Shown piece by piece: positions 34,210 to 46,482 of a DNA stretch of 64,000 nt (its first letter is position 1; each line of letters starts with the position of its first letter). The notes below the pieces were generated by a model. The model had not been told where the DNA came from and did not search any database. It worked only from the letters and a program-made list of their open reading frames with translations. A program made the translations under genes and the position numbers. Origin of the DNA: Doris montereyensis (Eukaryota; Mollusca; Gastropoda; Nudibranchia; Dorididae); contig JAXRKP010001351.1 of assembly GCA_037039925.1 (NCBI GenBank), positions 1 to 64,000 of the forward strand. Reading direction: 5' to 3'.

Positions 34210-35330
34210 GTCAGGTTGTAAAAGAGTTCACCGAATTAACAGATATTTAAATGTTTAAGAAAACAAATTGAAAATGAAAATGTTGGTTGTTGTTTTGTAC
34301 CTTGATTAGTTAATTTAGAATGATGCAATGCCAGTGAGTTAATCAAAACAGACAAGTGGGGACAAGACAACGATTGAAAAGATTGCCCTGGAAAACAACA
34401 CCCACTGCTATGCGAATGTCAAGTTATGATTGGGCGATGCAGGATATACAGTGCAGGGCTTGATTATTTTGCTTGGAGTTGCAGTCAGACACTATCAATG
34501 TCATGATGATTTCAAAATTAAACAAGCATAAGCACGCCAATTTACAAACCAAGGAGCATGATCTAATAAAATATCTTTTACATACATTGTCCATTCCGTC
34601 GCCGAATAAACAAAAACATGCCCAACTAAACTCTCAAAATTTCCTACCGGCCTTCAAAAATAAAAATAAACAGGCACGGTACCGCCCAAGGTGACGAGCA
34701 CTGTTAGAATTGCTGTAGTGTAACTGTAACTAGTAGCTGTTACTGCCACTACGACCAGGCTAATTCTATTCTGAGGAATGTATGGATGTCCAGCCACTCT
34801 TCATTCCCCTCTCTGACTCTTGCCTCTTCTCCATTTTATTCAAAGTAATGAATAAGTCTGGGGCAAGACAGGCTGTAGGGGTAGACTAAAGTCGACTATG
34901 CGGTGGCCATTGCGTCATATCACAGCCACTTTTGATGTTTCTAGACTGGAACATAAGCGACCGGCGATCTTGCTACAACTATGTATGATAATATTAATAG
35001 TAATTATATAATACAGTATATACATTTCCTTACTTCTGTCAACATTGTCACTTGCCAATGGATGGGCACACGAGCACATGAAACCTCCATCAAGTCAAAA
35101 GTTTCATTATTTGCATTGATTTCATTTAAAAACCAATGAACCTTCTAAACTATTACAAGTACATCAATATAATATGCCCTCACTTTAGTCTCTTGAAGTA
35201 AGCATAACTATGTTCCGTCCTTCCGTCCAAACGAAAACTTACGAGGGTTCCACCGATATTTTTCTAGGATTGTATCGTACAAACAAAACACTTAAGGTAG
35301 TTGACACATGCAATCATTAACACAGAAATA
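34210..35330. other. Intergenic sequence between the convergent genes
   Basis: No exon, RNA gene or known repeat was recognised. Confidence 0.4.
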
Positions 35331-35358
35331 AAAGATTGCATCTTGACAGTAAAACGGT

Positions 35359-35364
35359 TTTATT
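35359..35364 (-). promoter_or_regulatory. U2AF1: Candidate distal poly(A) signal of U2AF1
   Basis: TTTATT here reads AATAAA on the minus strand, about 830 bases past the U2AF1 stop. A nearer AATAAA is at 36,067-36,072. Transcript data would be needed to choose. Confidence 0.35.
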
Positions 35365-36066
35365 AAAGTAAAATTAACATGGGCAAAAAAAAAGACAATA
35401 TTTATCTGTAATATGAATTGTGACAATACAAAACAAAAAGCCTTATGAGCTGTGTACTAATGCTGTTAAAAACTGACCATAATTGTGGTATAAAAATGTC
35501 TGTAACATTTAAAAGCAAACAAGTTGAAAAATAACCCATTCAAGCCACTGCAACCCATATATAGCTGAGGCTTTTCCTGGTTTCTATTTCTCTAGCACAA
35601 AGCACAGCAGGTGGTACCAAACTGACAGGATGCAGGTCTGTGACATGCTTTTCTCCCAAGCTGATGCTGGTACTCAGAGGCAACAACAAGAAGAGAAGGG
35701 ACATGCCCTTAACTTTTATTTTACCCAATTTCTCCTGAATGTGTTAAAACACACTAAATAGATGACCCACCTAATGCCAAAAAAAACAAAACAATCCCAG
35801 AATGATTCCACACCCACAAAACAGAAACACACGTTAAATGACTGAATGTGGTGAAAAATGAACACAAAACACGTACTGTTTATTTACATTTTGTCATAAG
35901 ACAAACTATTTCATTATGGCCAGTAATCAATCATACCAAATCTTAATGCAGCCGCTTACAGGAATGCGAGTCTTGATTTAACATATTGAACATACCAAAG
36001 GTGGAAGCACTTTAGGTCTGTTACACTAATCTTGTATGAGTTGTACACTAAATACCATTGATTTCA

Positions 36067-36072
36067 TTTATT
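36067..36072 (-). promoter_or_regulatory. U2AF1: Candidate proximal poly(A) signal of U2AF1
   Basis: AATAAA on the minus strand, about 125 bases after the stop codon. Confidence 0.35.
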
Positions 36073-36197
36073 AGTGTTCATGGGGGAGAAAGAGAGAGAG
36101 AGGGGGGGGGGGGGGAGAGGGAAGGGGGAGTCCTATAGTGCTGCCAAAATAAAAATAGTAAATGAAAATGAAAAATGCACAGGTCAAAATTATTTCC

Positions 36198-36318
36198 TCA
36201 ATATCTTCCGTGTCTGTCTCGAGAACGAGATCGTTTCCTGTCCCGGCGACGGTCGTCTCTTTCTCGACTGCGTGATCGCCTCCTGCTGTTACTGGTAGGT
36301 GGAGATCGAGACCTGGAT
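36198..36318 (-). CDS. U2AF1: U2AF1 exon 8: RS domain and stop
   Basis: The acceptor CTTTTACAG lies upstream. It encodes Arg/Ser dipeptides ([31 protein letters not shown]) and ends in TGA at 36,200-36,198. RS domains bind SR proteins and U2AF2-associated factors. Confidence 0.95.
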
Positions 36319-37150
36319 CTGTAAAAGAGAGGGAAGGGATAGGGGTGAATAAATGTTGAATAACAAGCAATCTGTTTTGGGGTTTCTATCGGCAAAACAT
36401 TGATGAAAAATAAAAAAACAAATGTGAATTCTAGACAGTTGGAATTTCATTCAGGGATGGGGACAAGCTCTGAGGAAAAACATGAACTTTATCGCACCTT
36501 TAAAATTTCAAAATAATACTTTTATATACATGTACAAGAAATATATAAAGAAAAGGGCCGCACTACAAAAACACCCGATGTTATCAGACATGCCAACTTT
36601 TTAATACCAAAATTCAAGAGAGATCTGTACTATCATAATCCTGTAGTAGTACATTGCTGGACTGGCAAAGGGAGGGTTTTGGAGTTGAGTCCTGTATGGT
36701 AACTGCAAAAACACAACTTGAGAAGGACGACTAGCTTTAAACCAGTTCACTCAAAATCCCCCAGTAGACTTTTTTTCGCCAATATAAAAAAAAAACATTG
36801 CACAACTAAATGTGAAATCGCTGAAGTAATTCAAGCAATAACGTGTACAAAATTAAGGGTGAAGGTGACGTAGGTACGCTCATTTTGGCTTGCAAATCAA
36901 TGTCACAACTTAAAAACGTCTTCAAGAGCCCACTAAAGAACCCCTGTATTGTATACCAAAGCTTATCATACCAGAAGCAATAACTGTACACATAAAAAAT
37001 AATATAGATAGACGTGCGAAAGCCACAAAGGAACAAAGAGGAGACAAGTACAAGGGAGATAAGCAATGATTGCTTGGCAAATAAATTATTTACAAAACAA
37101 TTCTGGCCACCTAGATATTAACCAAAAAAGATTGCTTTCATTGGAATTTA

Positions 37151-37183
<33 letters not shown>

Positions 37184-40100
37184 ATGGTAAATCAAGAGGA
37201 AAGAGACAAACAGTTCATCAAACACAAACAAAAGGCTGGAAAGCAGGCTTGCTATTCCAACCGTGAACAGAATGTATAGGTTTGTTTGTTTAACTGAAAT
37301 TGACCCTGTCCATCATTGTGATGATCTCAGGGTGAATTTAGATGAAACAGTAACATAAAAAAGAAGTCAAAGAGTAAAAGGAAAGAAGAAATGTCCGCCC
37401 AATACATATGGGATTCAGTGCGATGAAATATTAACTTATCAAGTCACCAAATGACACGTTCAAAGGTGGTCTTTGATTAATCATAACAGGCAAATTTGAC
37501 AAGAATCCCCCCCCAAATAGGTCTGACCATCCACCATGTGCAATGATCTCAGGGTGAATTAAGAAGAAACAGCCAGGTAAAAGTTGTAGAAAATGAAAGG
37601 AAAAAAAGTAGAACCGAACACTAGCATCCGACAATCCCAATCATCTTATATTTACAACAAGCCAGGACACACATATCCCATTGAATACAATAAAGGCATG
37701 CATTCTATTCTTACTTTGGAACACAACTAGTTACACTAGGGTTACGTGAAATATCTATGTTACACAAGATTTAGAAAACCTCTATGTGGCCCTTACCTGC
37801 GGCTGCCCTTTTTGCGTCCACTCCGCCCGTACAGTTCTCTCCTGAGCTCCCGTGAAATCGGCTTCAAGTGCATGAAGTTACAAAATCCTCCTCTTGTACA
37901 TTCTCTGAAAGGATAACAGACAACGGGAGAAAGTTTTGCAGTGACTGTTGACTCCGTGAGTGTCGTGATTCTTCACCCCCAGATGCTAAAACAAATCTTA
38001 GACGGGATGTTTGCATGGCAACGTAACAGCAAACCCAAGCCCAGAGGATAAGGTCTTTGTGTCTTTTGACCCAATCCAGCTTTGGCATTCATTGGAAGGC
38101 ACTCTTAGTACCCCCCCCCCCCCAGCAAGTATTCATGAGGGCCCCCAACTGCCACAACCACAGGCAATCAGCGTCTCCGCCAGCTGTGGCTTGTAAGTGT
38201 AATTATTGCTATTTCGAGGTTGCCCTGGCAGTCAACACCCAAAAGGTAGAAGGAAAAAAATTATTTGCAGACAACCATCAACGGGAGATGAGGACACACT
38301 TACCCCATTTCGTACTGACGACAACACGCCTCTCTAAAGTCTGTTACGGGTGACAACTCGCAATGAATGGGCCTCTGGTTGAACCAACGGTTGTTCAAAT
38401 CAGCCACCGCTCTCTCTGCGTCTTCCTCACGGCGAAACTGGACAGGAAAAAAGTGAAAAAAAGAAAGAGTATGTAACTGTGTGATACAACTTTCAAGCTG
38501 AATGTGATTCAAATGTTCCATTTCAACTTCGGTCGACCTCTGCCAAGTTTCCTCTTCCTATCCAACATTCTTGTTATCCTGAGGTTTCTACATTGAGGCA
38601 CATCTGGCGACAATGCCAGAGAGACTTCCTCACAGTGTGACTTATTCCCCTACACCCTGTCTATTATACCATAATTCAAACCCAATTTTACTTGCCTATT
38701 GCTTTACTTCTGTGGATCCATGCAATAATTATAACATCAAAGATAAACATAATAAAAAGCATTCACAGAGCGTATTCATCCATAAAATTCATATGCTTTA
38801 TGCACTGCATATAAATCAAAACTAAAATCTTTTTACACACTCCATGCCACTGACATTGAATTATTGCATATCAACGCTGCACAATTCAAGCAAATTTGAT
38901 TTTATCCACATCTAAGGGAATCTCTGGGGTTTCAGTAGGATTTTATAATTTTTCCCACATTGCCCTGCAAACAGGATCCTTAACATGCCCAAAGTGCTGT
39001 AATCTGCACTGACTTCCCTTGTCCATCTCTGATGGGATTAGGTGGCAATCCATCTACTGAGATAAGGCATAGGTAAAGGGGTTGGTTTTACTCCAGGAAA
39101 GTTTTCAATCTGTTGGGCATAAATCAACCTTTTGGTTAAGAGGCCTGTGTCCCACTTTTCCCTTGGAACCTAACCCACCAAACTCAATTTTCATAAACTA
39201 CTCCAAGAGACACTACAAAGAAGCGATTGGTGGTTTTACCACAAGTCCTTGATTCACAAAGTATGAATGCATGGAAATTACAAAATAATAATTGAAGGGT
39301 GTGTAAATCATTACTTTGTGAATTGAAAACTTGTGAGCAAGCCATAAATCAGTTTATTCAGTCTTCTGAAAATCTTACGAAACCAGTGGTAAGTGGATAG
39401 AATTCTGCTGTAACGATACGCCTCTTCTTTTTCTTTCTTCTTCCCTAATGGGACTTGGGGTGTTCAAGTTTCGAGAGAACCATTGAACGGCGACAAAATC
39501 GCTTATAGCATCAGCTGGCTCACGGCCAGTTGTGGGTTCCTGCGGCCTAATCCACCTTCGGTGTTTGGATGAGCCCCACTGAAATACATCGGGTAAGAAA
39601 GGGGGGCTACCCTATCAATGCCGAAGCTCGTTTAGCTCCTCTCTCGAGAGCAGGTTTGCTGTTGGTCGTTGAGGGATTTGTTGGGAGACTCAGCCATTGA
39701 TACACCTCAGTGTGCTAAAGTTCACGAAAAAAAATAGCTAGATCACATATTGATGAATTCAAGTAACAAGACAAGCTGTCTCATGAGTCACAAGCTTAGC
39801 AGAAGCTCACCTTGACATATACGTTACCCACAAGATGATCACCCAAGTTGTCGCAAACATTCATCTCCTCAATTTCACCATACTGTAAAAGAAAACAGCA
39901 AATAACCAAAACAGTTGAGGAAATATGGGAAACGCTAATCACAGTTCATGTCCAATATCAAGTTAAATTTATGCAACGCTTGTATCTGTCCCCTGATTAT
40001 AGTTACCAGAAAGAAAGAAATGAGCTTTCCCATCACTTGTTTCTAGAGACCAAAAACTCCAAACAACCAACCTACCCACCCTCATCTCCCAGCCCCTTCC

Positions 40101-43100
40101 TTAAAAAAAGTTTTAACTCACAATGAGAAGGAAAATTAACTGTAAGCACCTAAAATTTTGATTTGATTTTATCTCCATCTATGGTCATCTCATTAATCTC
40201 AGGGCTCTGTGGACTGCCCTGTAAAGTCACAGATATTATATTATAAGGTGCATGAAGTAATGTGATCTCCACACGGGACCTCCTATTCATTGGCCATCTC
40301 AGAAAGGACTAGGCATCAATCAATCTACCTGGACCAGAGGGGTACATTTTACTCTAAAAAAAACTTGAGAACTGTCTTAAACCACTAGGGCGTGTACCCA
40401 AGATGTTTTGGTTGAGAGGCTGATGTCTCGCCTCTGACTACCAAGTCCCCCATCCACCTTAATCCACCATTGTCTCAAACCATGCATGTCCACCCATTGG
40501 CTAGGACTTGTAGCCTTACTCACCTTGTCCTCCAGCTCTACAAAGATCTCCTCAAAGAACTCATCGTATTCCTGCTGTGCTTGAACATCGTCCAACATGA
40601 CTGGGAACAAAGGCAAACACCCCATTGAGAACACAATTTCAATTTCAGAAAAATTCAAACAGATTGATAAAATGGACCCCAAACAGCTGTAGCCACTGAT
40701 AATGCTATACACTTACAATACATGTGAGTTGTAAAGCAGTACTGGAATGTGTCCCCAAAGAAAGAAATGTGCCTTCAAGGTTGACCAATATCACCCATGG
40801 AAACACTTTTACGTCAGTCTCACTCAAGACAGAATGCGACAACTAAATGGGTTTTACAGGTTTTTCCCAAACAACACAACATCCGATCTAAAATGGCCAG
40901 GATTCAAACTGCCGCTAACCGTCAAACCACTAGGCTACCTGTGATACCTAATGCTCCTAAAGCTAACACAATCAATCAAAGGACTGGTAACATTTCCTGA
41001 ATTTTGTAATTTTATTTTCAGCTCAAGTCTAAAGCTACATGTCATATTACCATTTTTCAAGTAAATGACAATAAAAAAACGAACTTTTATCATTTTTAAA
41101 CATGACAAGTTTCGTTTTTCACCAAAGTGTCACATCTTATTTTGGCCTAATATTATCAATACATTTAGCTCTAGATATTATATTATGTAATGTTCCATTC
41201 TACTCTAGGTAGCATTTGTAAATGTCAATTTTTCATCATAGTTATGAACAAAATATGGAGGATGAAAAGCGAATTTCTCTATCCCTGTTTTCATTAAACA
41301 GCTGCTCTAAAGCGTAGATAAGAGGCCCTGATTCTATAACATATAAAACCAATGCAGATATTGCTACACTCATGGAAATGTCATAACAGTTGAGGTCCAA
41401 AGACATTTTGTTTTATTCAATACTACCATGGCTAAATAAAAGAGTATACCCAAATTAATACATTGTTAACATCATTACGTTCTTGGAGGAAATGCAAAAA
41501 AAACAAAAACAGCAAATATCTAGGAATGTAAATTGTAAGGAAATCAAAAGCAGCAGAAACATTTTCTATTGACTGTAATGTCGTTCCTAACAATCTATGA
41601 CCATATATATATACATACCAAACGCCATTCATTCATCTTATTTTCAATTGTAAAAAAGAGTGTACATGCTCGAAAACCGAAACTCTATTGCTGATTTTAT
41701 TTCAATTTACACAATTCATCGTTTAGCCATAAACTCAGGGCGAATTAACCTTTCAAAGCAAGACAAAAAAAATAAAAGTAGGACCTACCAGCAGCTCTAA
41801 CCAACCGCCCACCCTAACACTTGGGTAGAAAACCAAAGACTCTTGAAAGGCGTAACAAGAAAATGTGCTGGCATCAGCAATTTTCACGCAAATGCCGTAA
41901 GCTCTGAGAAAAAAAGGTCTCACAGCATATTTCATTCATAACACTGTCCGGTATGATTTGCTAGTGATGGTGTGACACCTGACAGGGATAACACCATCGG
42001 CACACTTTGGCAACTGGTGACAAAACTTATGACGCAGGACATGGTAAAGAGTACATTATAACAGCTTCCCACACCCCCGTAAAATGCCGGCAGATCATGG
42101 AAGCTACTTACATCGCATAGAAAAGCACATGTCACAATATCATACTTACTATGCGATCCATCTGCTGTTAGGGCTGCATTCTGGGGGTTCAGGTACAAGT
42201 TTTGAAGCAAAATAGTCTGAAAAGAAATTGATATTTAAATGGAATGACACGTCAGCGATTGGATAATCAAAGCATGTATCCAAACGACAAAGTTCATGAG
42301 AAAGAAAATTGTTAAAGACAATATAAGAAAATATTTATGATCATTATTACATTGTCACACAAAACAAATTGTAACTTCATTATTTGACTTCTCCTTTGTT
42401 GGCAAAGAAACATTTGTCAAAATGTCACACCACAAAATCACAAGTCAGGAAATAAAAAATAGTGAGTACCTTCATACTGCATATTACAAATATAAAAATA
42501 GCAAATATCGTTACCATCAATTAATTGTAAAGTAAGTGTTGATCATATATTTCCAGTCACTATAACATAATACATTCCATTATTCTCAAAAGAAACATAT
42601 GTCACTACGACTGACATATATATTCTTTCATAACGAAGGGCAAACCTATCTTTCTTAAATATGGATGTATACCTCTCAGCCACATAGCATATCCAAGTCA
42701 GTAATCAATAATGCGATGTGTTTGATAAACATTGGTGCAGCAAAACTGCAAAATCACAAAATTGTCCGTATTAAAACCTAGAAGAAATTCCTTGGAGGGA
42801 AATTTGATTGTATACAGAATGCAATACCATCAAAATCGCTAAAAATATTGATGATACTAAAGTCTAAAAACAATGATACAGTTCATAATGACAGTAAATA
42901 AAATAAAGTTTACCTACATGTGTTTAACAATACAGTCGACCCCAGTAAATCGAAACACGACGGCAGCGGGAAAATTATTGCGATAAATCCAATTTCGTAC
43001 TGGGCCCAATATTTAAAATTATTTCACTACTTGATGATTAGGTATGTCTGTTGCAATATTCTTCACATAAGACAAGTTTGCCCTCTGATTTTCATTGACT

Positions 43101-46046
43101 TGTGACCGTCATGAATATTCTTATCTTTGTCAAAGTTGTGTGCCTTTGAACAGACACTACACAACGAACAAAGCATACTGCAGTACTTCAGGTCATTGTT
43201 TATGTTGAGTTAGGTGTGTAGTAAACTACGTGTGCACTCCCTTTGATCTGAATGGTCGGCTGCTCACTCCGCTTATGGGCTGGGGACAGTCACGTATTAT
43301 ATTTTGTGATTTACAATTACAATACTACCCTTCCCAGCTGTCTGAGTTGTTTCTAGGCAATATATAATGTGCCTTTACTGTCTGCCAGACCCAAATCAGT
43401 TTAAGACTTGTATCGTTACGGTTGTTAATAGCACTGTAGACATGCGAGCATCATTTAGCAAAGTGTGAAATCAGAAGGAAAAACAAATCGATCTAAAATC
43501 TGAAGCAAGTCAACAACACGTCGCGATTAACCAGTGACTTTTACATAGAATTAATTCTGTTTCTCGGATAAGTTGCGATTGCCGCAATTGTCTGAGTTGC
43601 AATAAACCAGAGTCGACTGTATCAGGAGAACATCTAAATCATTTTCTGATAAGCCACAAACACACACACATATAAAAAAAAAATCTTTACATTATTATGG
43701 AATATATATATATCTTACTGTAATAGTAATATAGTAAAACAAAAGTTGCAATGATAAGATTGAAACATCTGTTGCTTGATTTTCAAACTGAAAACAGGCA
43801 CAACTGTGATCAGCGTTTTAATCAACTTTCTTTATATTATAGAAAGACAGCAGTCCCCTTCTGCATTACTCAAACTTTGACATCTTTTCTTGTCTTTTGG
43901 CATAACATATGGTGGAAAAACTTACCTGACTGAAAGTTGGCCGATTGTGCAAACGTGAACATCTGTCTCCATGCCGACATGCTCCAATCTTGAAGTAGAA
44001 GGAACAGTTGACCCTGATGAACAATGATTTTAAATCAATGAAAAAACAAGACAAGATTCACTTTTCAGGAGATTTTTGTTTCATTTGACAACTAAGATGT
44101 TCTTGGTAGGATATTCAATTTTGCCTGGACTGCCCTGTTATAACAGTCAAGCGTTCCTTGTCAGTTGCGGTAACTAGAAATTTTAACATTATTGCACTGA
44201 CTGCAAACTTTACGTTACTGCCTAGAAACACACATGTTGGGATGCGATGCCGGAAGGACATAAATATAACCTTGCCTTGGATAGTGTGTGCCTGACAATG
44301 GGAGTCCTTCCAATCTTCTTCTTCTTCATAGTAGCTGACCAACACAATTCTTGAGTATTACTGTCAGCATGCATATATCTTAATTTAACCCAGATATGAT
44401 GTTGTTGATTTTATAGTGTTGTGTTTAATTTTATTTTTTGTCTTCAGTCTACTCAGTAGTTATATTTGTGTTGGCAGTGCCTGCCAGAGCCTTTCCGTAC
44501 AATGGTCGATACAGTGATAATCAATGTTTAAAGATGGAATCATGTATATTTGATAACCTGATCTGGTTGTTCTTGCATTAAGGGAGGGGCATGAAAGAAA
44601 GCGTGCCACCAACCGAGCTAACTACGCCCCTAAGGGACAGGTGCCCACCTATTCCTTGTATTTGTTCCTATGGGGATTTCATATTATCTCATGTCATTAC
44701 CTTCAACAGTCTGTTAAACGCTACGCCTGGGAATTTCCATTTGTCTGCTACAAACCTCTTCGCAAGATGCCCGGTATTTGCCGGGAAGGAAGGACGGATC
44801 AAAAGAGGCCTGAATATTCCTTCTTCTTGTCTTACGCTCATCCTCTTTAAAAAAATAATGCTTTCTGATTGGTTAACCATTTAGTAAGCTTACGTCCAAA
44901 AGGCATTTGGTTGAGTCTTATTTCAAAAGGTGTGTCCATCACTATCTTCGTCTTGGGCAACTAACAGTTGTACTAGGCATGAATAGGTTTTTATACAACT
45001 TTCATTTATTGGTCACACCTACTGTAAATGGAATGATCCTACTAAGACAAGTCCATCACTAGAGGGTGTGAATGTGAGCTGGTCTATTTCAAGAGTGTGT
45101 GTGACTGAGCTGATAATAAGAATGTGTGTCTGCACAAATTCGTAACCTACTAAATTGAAAAAAATGGAATCATCCTAGGTTGACAGAGAGAACCAGAAAG
45201 ATAGATATACACACACAAGACAGAGAGAAAGAGAGAGGACGAGGCCAAGACAGGAGAGAGACACATACACACACGTGAGACACGGAGGGAGAGACTAGAG
45301 AGATCTGTATTATATCAACAAATCACGCAAATCACATCTAGATCTAATGGTGAATCGTTCCCATCCATCATATTCATCTGTAATTTGTCACATCCAGGAG
45401 ATCTCACCCTACGGGTTCTAGTGTACATCTAGATCTAGATAAATTCATTACTCATTACTTACTAAACTCATTACAAAAATACAGTCTATTCTTTTTATTT
45501 AACTGAGATTATGCTCAGGTCCATCCTTAATGACGGATAGTGCAAACTCCAGCTGTCATTAATGGCGAACCGAATGAGGGACGAGATCCTTTCGCCATTG
45601 AAATTAATGACGGATAAAGTGGCAGTCTATCCGTCATACTGGCACAAATAGATCTAACGCTGGCCTTTCTTTTTAGAATATGATATCCATCAGTTATCAT
45701 ATTATTTAGCGACTTGAAATAGGGACTGACTTAACTGATTCACACTTGATACTAGTACTAGGCTAGACCAAGTGACACTATCAGTGACAGTGACAACCTG
45801 GTCCAGTTTGAATTCAGTTGTGAGTATCAGTAGTCTTTTCTTTTCTTCTCTCATCCCTGAAGTCTTGGTCTCTAATCAGATTTCCTAAATCTATCCTTTT
45901 CTTCACTACAGATCTAGATCTAGTTCAGAATGTGTAATCTAATTCATTTTGATTTGAAACTGGATCAAACATATAAAACGTGGGACAGGAAAATGTACTT
46001 ACTTGTCTTTTTCTGTACCAAAAATCGACGCTAGATACTCAGCCAT
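36198..46046 (-). CDS. U2AF1: U2AF1, U2 snRNP auxiliary factor 35 kDa subunit, complete, eight coding exons
   Basis: U2AF1 pairs with U2AF2 (U2AF65) and recognises the AG at 3' splice sites in the nucleus. Coding exons on the minus strand are 46,046-46,003, 44,013-43,926, 42,216-42,150, 40,600-40,524, 39,882-39,811, 38,437-38,304, 37,904-37,797 and 36,318-36,198. Together they total 711 bases, 236 codons plus stop, with every splice phase consistent and GT-AG ends throughout. Domains in order are [15 protein letters not shown], the first CCCH zinc finger ([20 protein letters not shown]), a U2AF-homology motif with [10 protein letters not shown] and [12 protein letters not shown], the second CCCH finger from [20 protein letters not shown], and a short RS domain ending in RHGRY. 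Ser34, Arg156 and Gln157, known human mutation sites, are conserved. Human U2AF1 is 240 residues; the glycine run in its tail is absent here. Confidence 0.98.
37140..37185. repeat. Poly-C run of about 36 bases
   Basis: An uninterrupted C homopolymer in U2AF1 intron 7. Length is probably unreliable in any assembly. Confidence 0.95.
37797..37904 (-). CDS. U2AF1: U2AF1 exon 7: second zinc finger and basic linker
   Basis: Encodes [20 protein letters not shown] and [15 protein letters not shown] between the acceptor TCCTTTCAG and donor GCAG/GTAAGG. Confidence 0.96.
38304..38437 (-). CDS. U2AF1: U2AF1 exon 6: end of UHM, start of second zinc finger
   Basis: Encodes [20 protein letters not shown], then [20 protein letters not shown]. 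Contains Arg156 and Gln157. The donor is AATGGG/GTAAGT. Confidence 0.97.
38890..39180 (-). mobile_element. SINE family 1 in U2AF1 intron 5
   Basis: Plus-strand GTTTCAGTAGGATTTTATAA, TTTCCCACATTGCCCTG and CATCTCTGATGGGATTAGG match the complement of the SINE body. The head with CAACCTTTTGGTTAAGAGGC lies at the right end. It has the same orientation as U2AF1. Confidence 0.7.
39811..39882 (-). CDS. U2AF1: U2AF1 exon 5: UHM segment
   Basis: 24 codons, [12 protein letters not shown] then [12 protein letters not shown], between CTTTTACAG and CAAG/GTGAGC. In phase on both sides. Confidence 0.97.
40150..40445 (-). mobile_element. SINE family 1 in U2AF1 intron 4
   Basis: Plus-strand GACTGCCCTGTAAAGTCACA, TGTGATCTCCACACGGGACC and CCTCTGACTACCAAGTCCCC are complements of the SINE. 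The A-box head is at the right end. Sense to the gene. Confidence 0.75.
40524..40600 (-). CDS. U2AF1: U2AF1 exon 4: N-terminal UHM segment
   Basis: Encodes [19 protein letters not shown] then VELEDK. The DEFFEE block is the hallmark of U2AF35 family proteins. The acceptor is TTGTTCCCAG and the donor is CAAG/GTGAGT. Confidence 0.97.
42150..42216 (-). CDS. U2AF1: U2AF1 exon 3
   Basis: 67 bases encoding [20 protein letters not shown] then SH plus a split codon. The acceptor is TTCTTTTCAG and the donor is CATA/GTAAGT. Human U2AF1 has mutually exclusive versions of this exon; no second version was recognised here. Confidence 0.97.
42933..43619. mobile_element. pogo/Tigger-like non-autonomous element in U2AF1 intron 2
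   Basis: The left end CAGTCGACCCCAGTAAAT and the right end (reverse complement CAGTCGACTCTGGTTTATTG) form inverted termini flanked by TA on both sides (42,931-42,932 and 43,620-43,621). TA duplication plus a CAGT-starting end and a GGT/AAT-type body are typical of pogo/Tigger elements. No transposase frame remains. Confidence 0.65.
43926..44013 (-). CDS. U2AF1: U2AF1 exon 2: first CCCH zinc finger
   Basis: Encodes [20 protein letters not shown] then LHNRPTFSQ. The finger ligands C18, C27, C33 and H37 are visible, with Ser34 adjacent. The acceptor is TTCATCAG and the donor is CAG/GTAAG. Confidence 0.98.
44095..44170 (-). mobile_element. Short SINE family 1 fragment in U2AF1 intron 1
   Basis: GGTAGGATATTCAATTTTGC and CTGGACTGCCCTGTTA match the complement of the SINE 3' half. 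Truncated. Confidence 0.5.
44325..44590 (-). mobile_element. CR1/Jockey-like LINE 3' end (same family as 2,785-3,640)
   Basis: AGCTGACCAACACAATTCTT at the left and TCAATGTTTAAAGATGGAAT, then GATAACCTGATCTGGTTG, at the right match the 3' terminal 250 bases of the fragment at 2,785. A short TTC repeat lies at its 3' edge. Confidence 0.75.
44590..44720 (+). repeat. Partial copy of tRNA-like foldback repeat (family 2)
   Basis: CCACCAACCGAGCTAACTAC and TATTTGTTCCTATGGGGATT match the core and right arm of the copy at 26,716-27,000. The left arm is missing. Confidence 0.5.
45180..45660. repeat. GA/CA-rich dispersed repeat, long copy
   Basis: A purine/ACAC-rich start is followed by TCATCTGTAATTTGTCACAT and CGAATGAGGGACGAGATCCT, shared with 8,660-8,830. 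CCATCCTTAATGACGGATAG and ATTAATGACGGATAAAGTGG suggest internal inverted pieces. It lies in U2AF1 intron 1. Confidence 0.6.
46003..46046 (-). CDS. U2AF1: U2AF1 exon 1: start codon
   Basis: ATG at 46,046 encodes [14 protein letters not shown] plus a split Lys codon, then donor GACAA/GTAAGT. The exact N-terminus of the family confirms the start. Confidence 0.98.
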
Positions 46047-46300
46047 GTTGAAAAGTTACCGGCCGCTCTTTCCGGCAAGGATCACGTGGTTTCTAATGTT
46101 CCCGATCATCGCCTATTATCAATTTTAAAAAGCTAAACCGCCCATGGAAGAATCTGTTTGGCGAGATAAAATATGAGAAAGTAATATTTATATTAATTTG
46201 TACTGGTTGTTGTTGTTTTTCCTCTTCTTGTTCTTGTTCTATAACTACTTCTTCTTCTTGTTTTCACCCTTCTCCTCCCCTCCTCCTCTGCATTCTTTCT
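46047..46300 (-). promoter_or_regulatory. U2AF1: Probable U2AF1 5' UTR/promoter region
   Basis: The 250 bases before the ATG are less repetitive and include the GC-rich stretch CCGGCCGCTC near 46,060. No TATA box was assigned. The far side is bounded by the TTC tract. Confidence 0.35.
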
Positions 46301-46302
46301 TC

Positions 46303-46449
46303 TTTCTCTTCTTCTTCTTCTTCTTCTTCTTCTTCTTCTTCTTCTTCTTCTTCTTCTTCTTCTTCTTCTTCTTCTTCTTCTTCTTCTTCTTCTTCTTCTT
46401 CTCTTCTTCTTCTTCTTCTTCTTCTTCTTCTTCTTCTTCTTCTTCTTCT

Positions 46450-46482
<33 letters not shown>

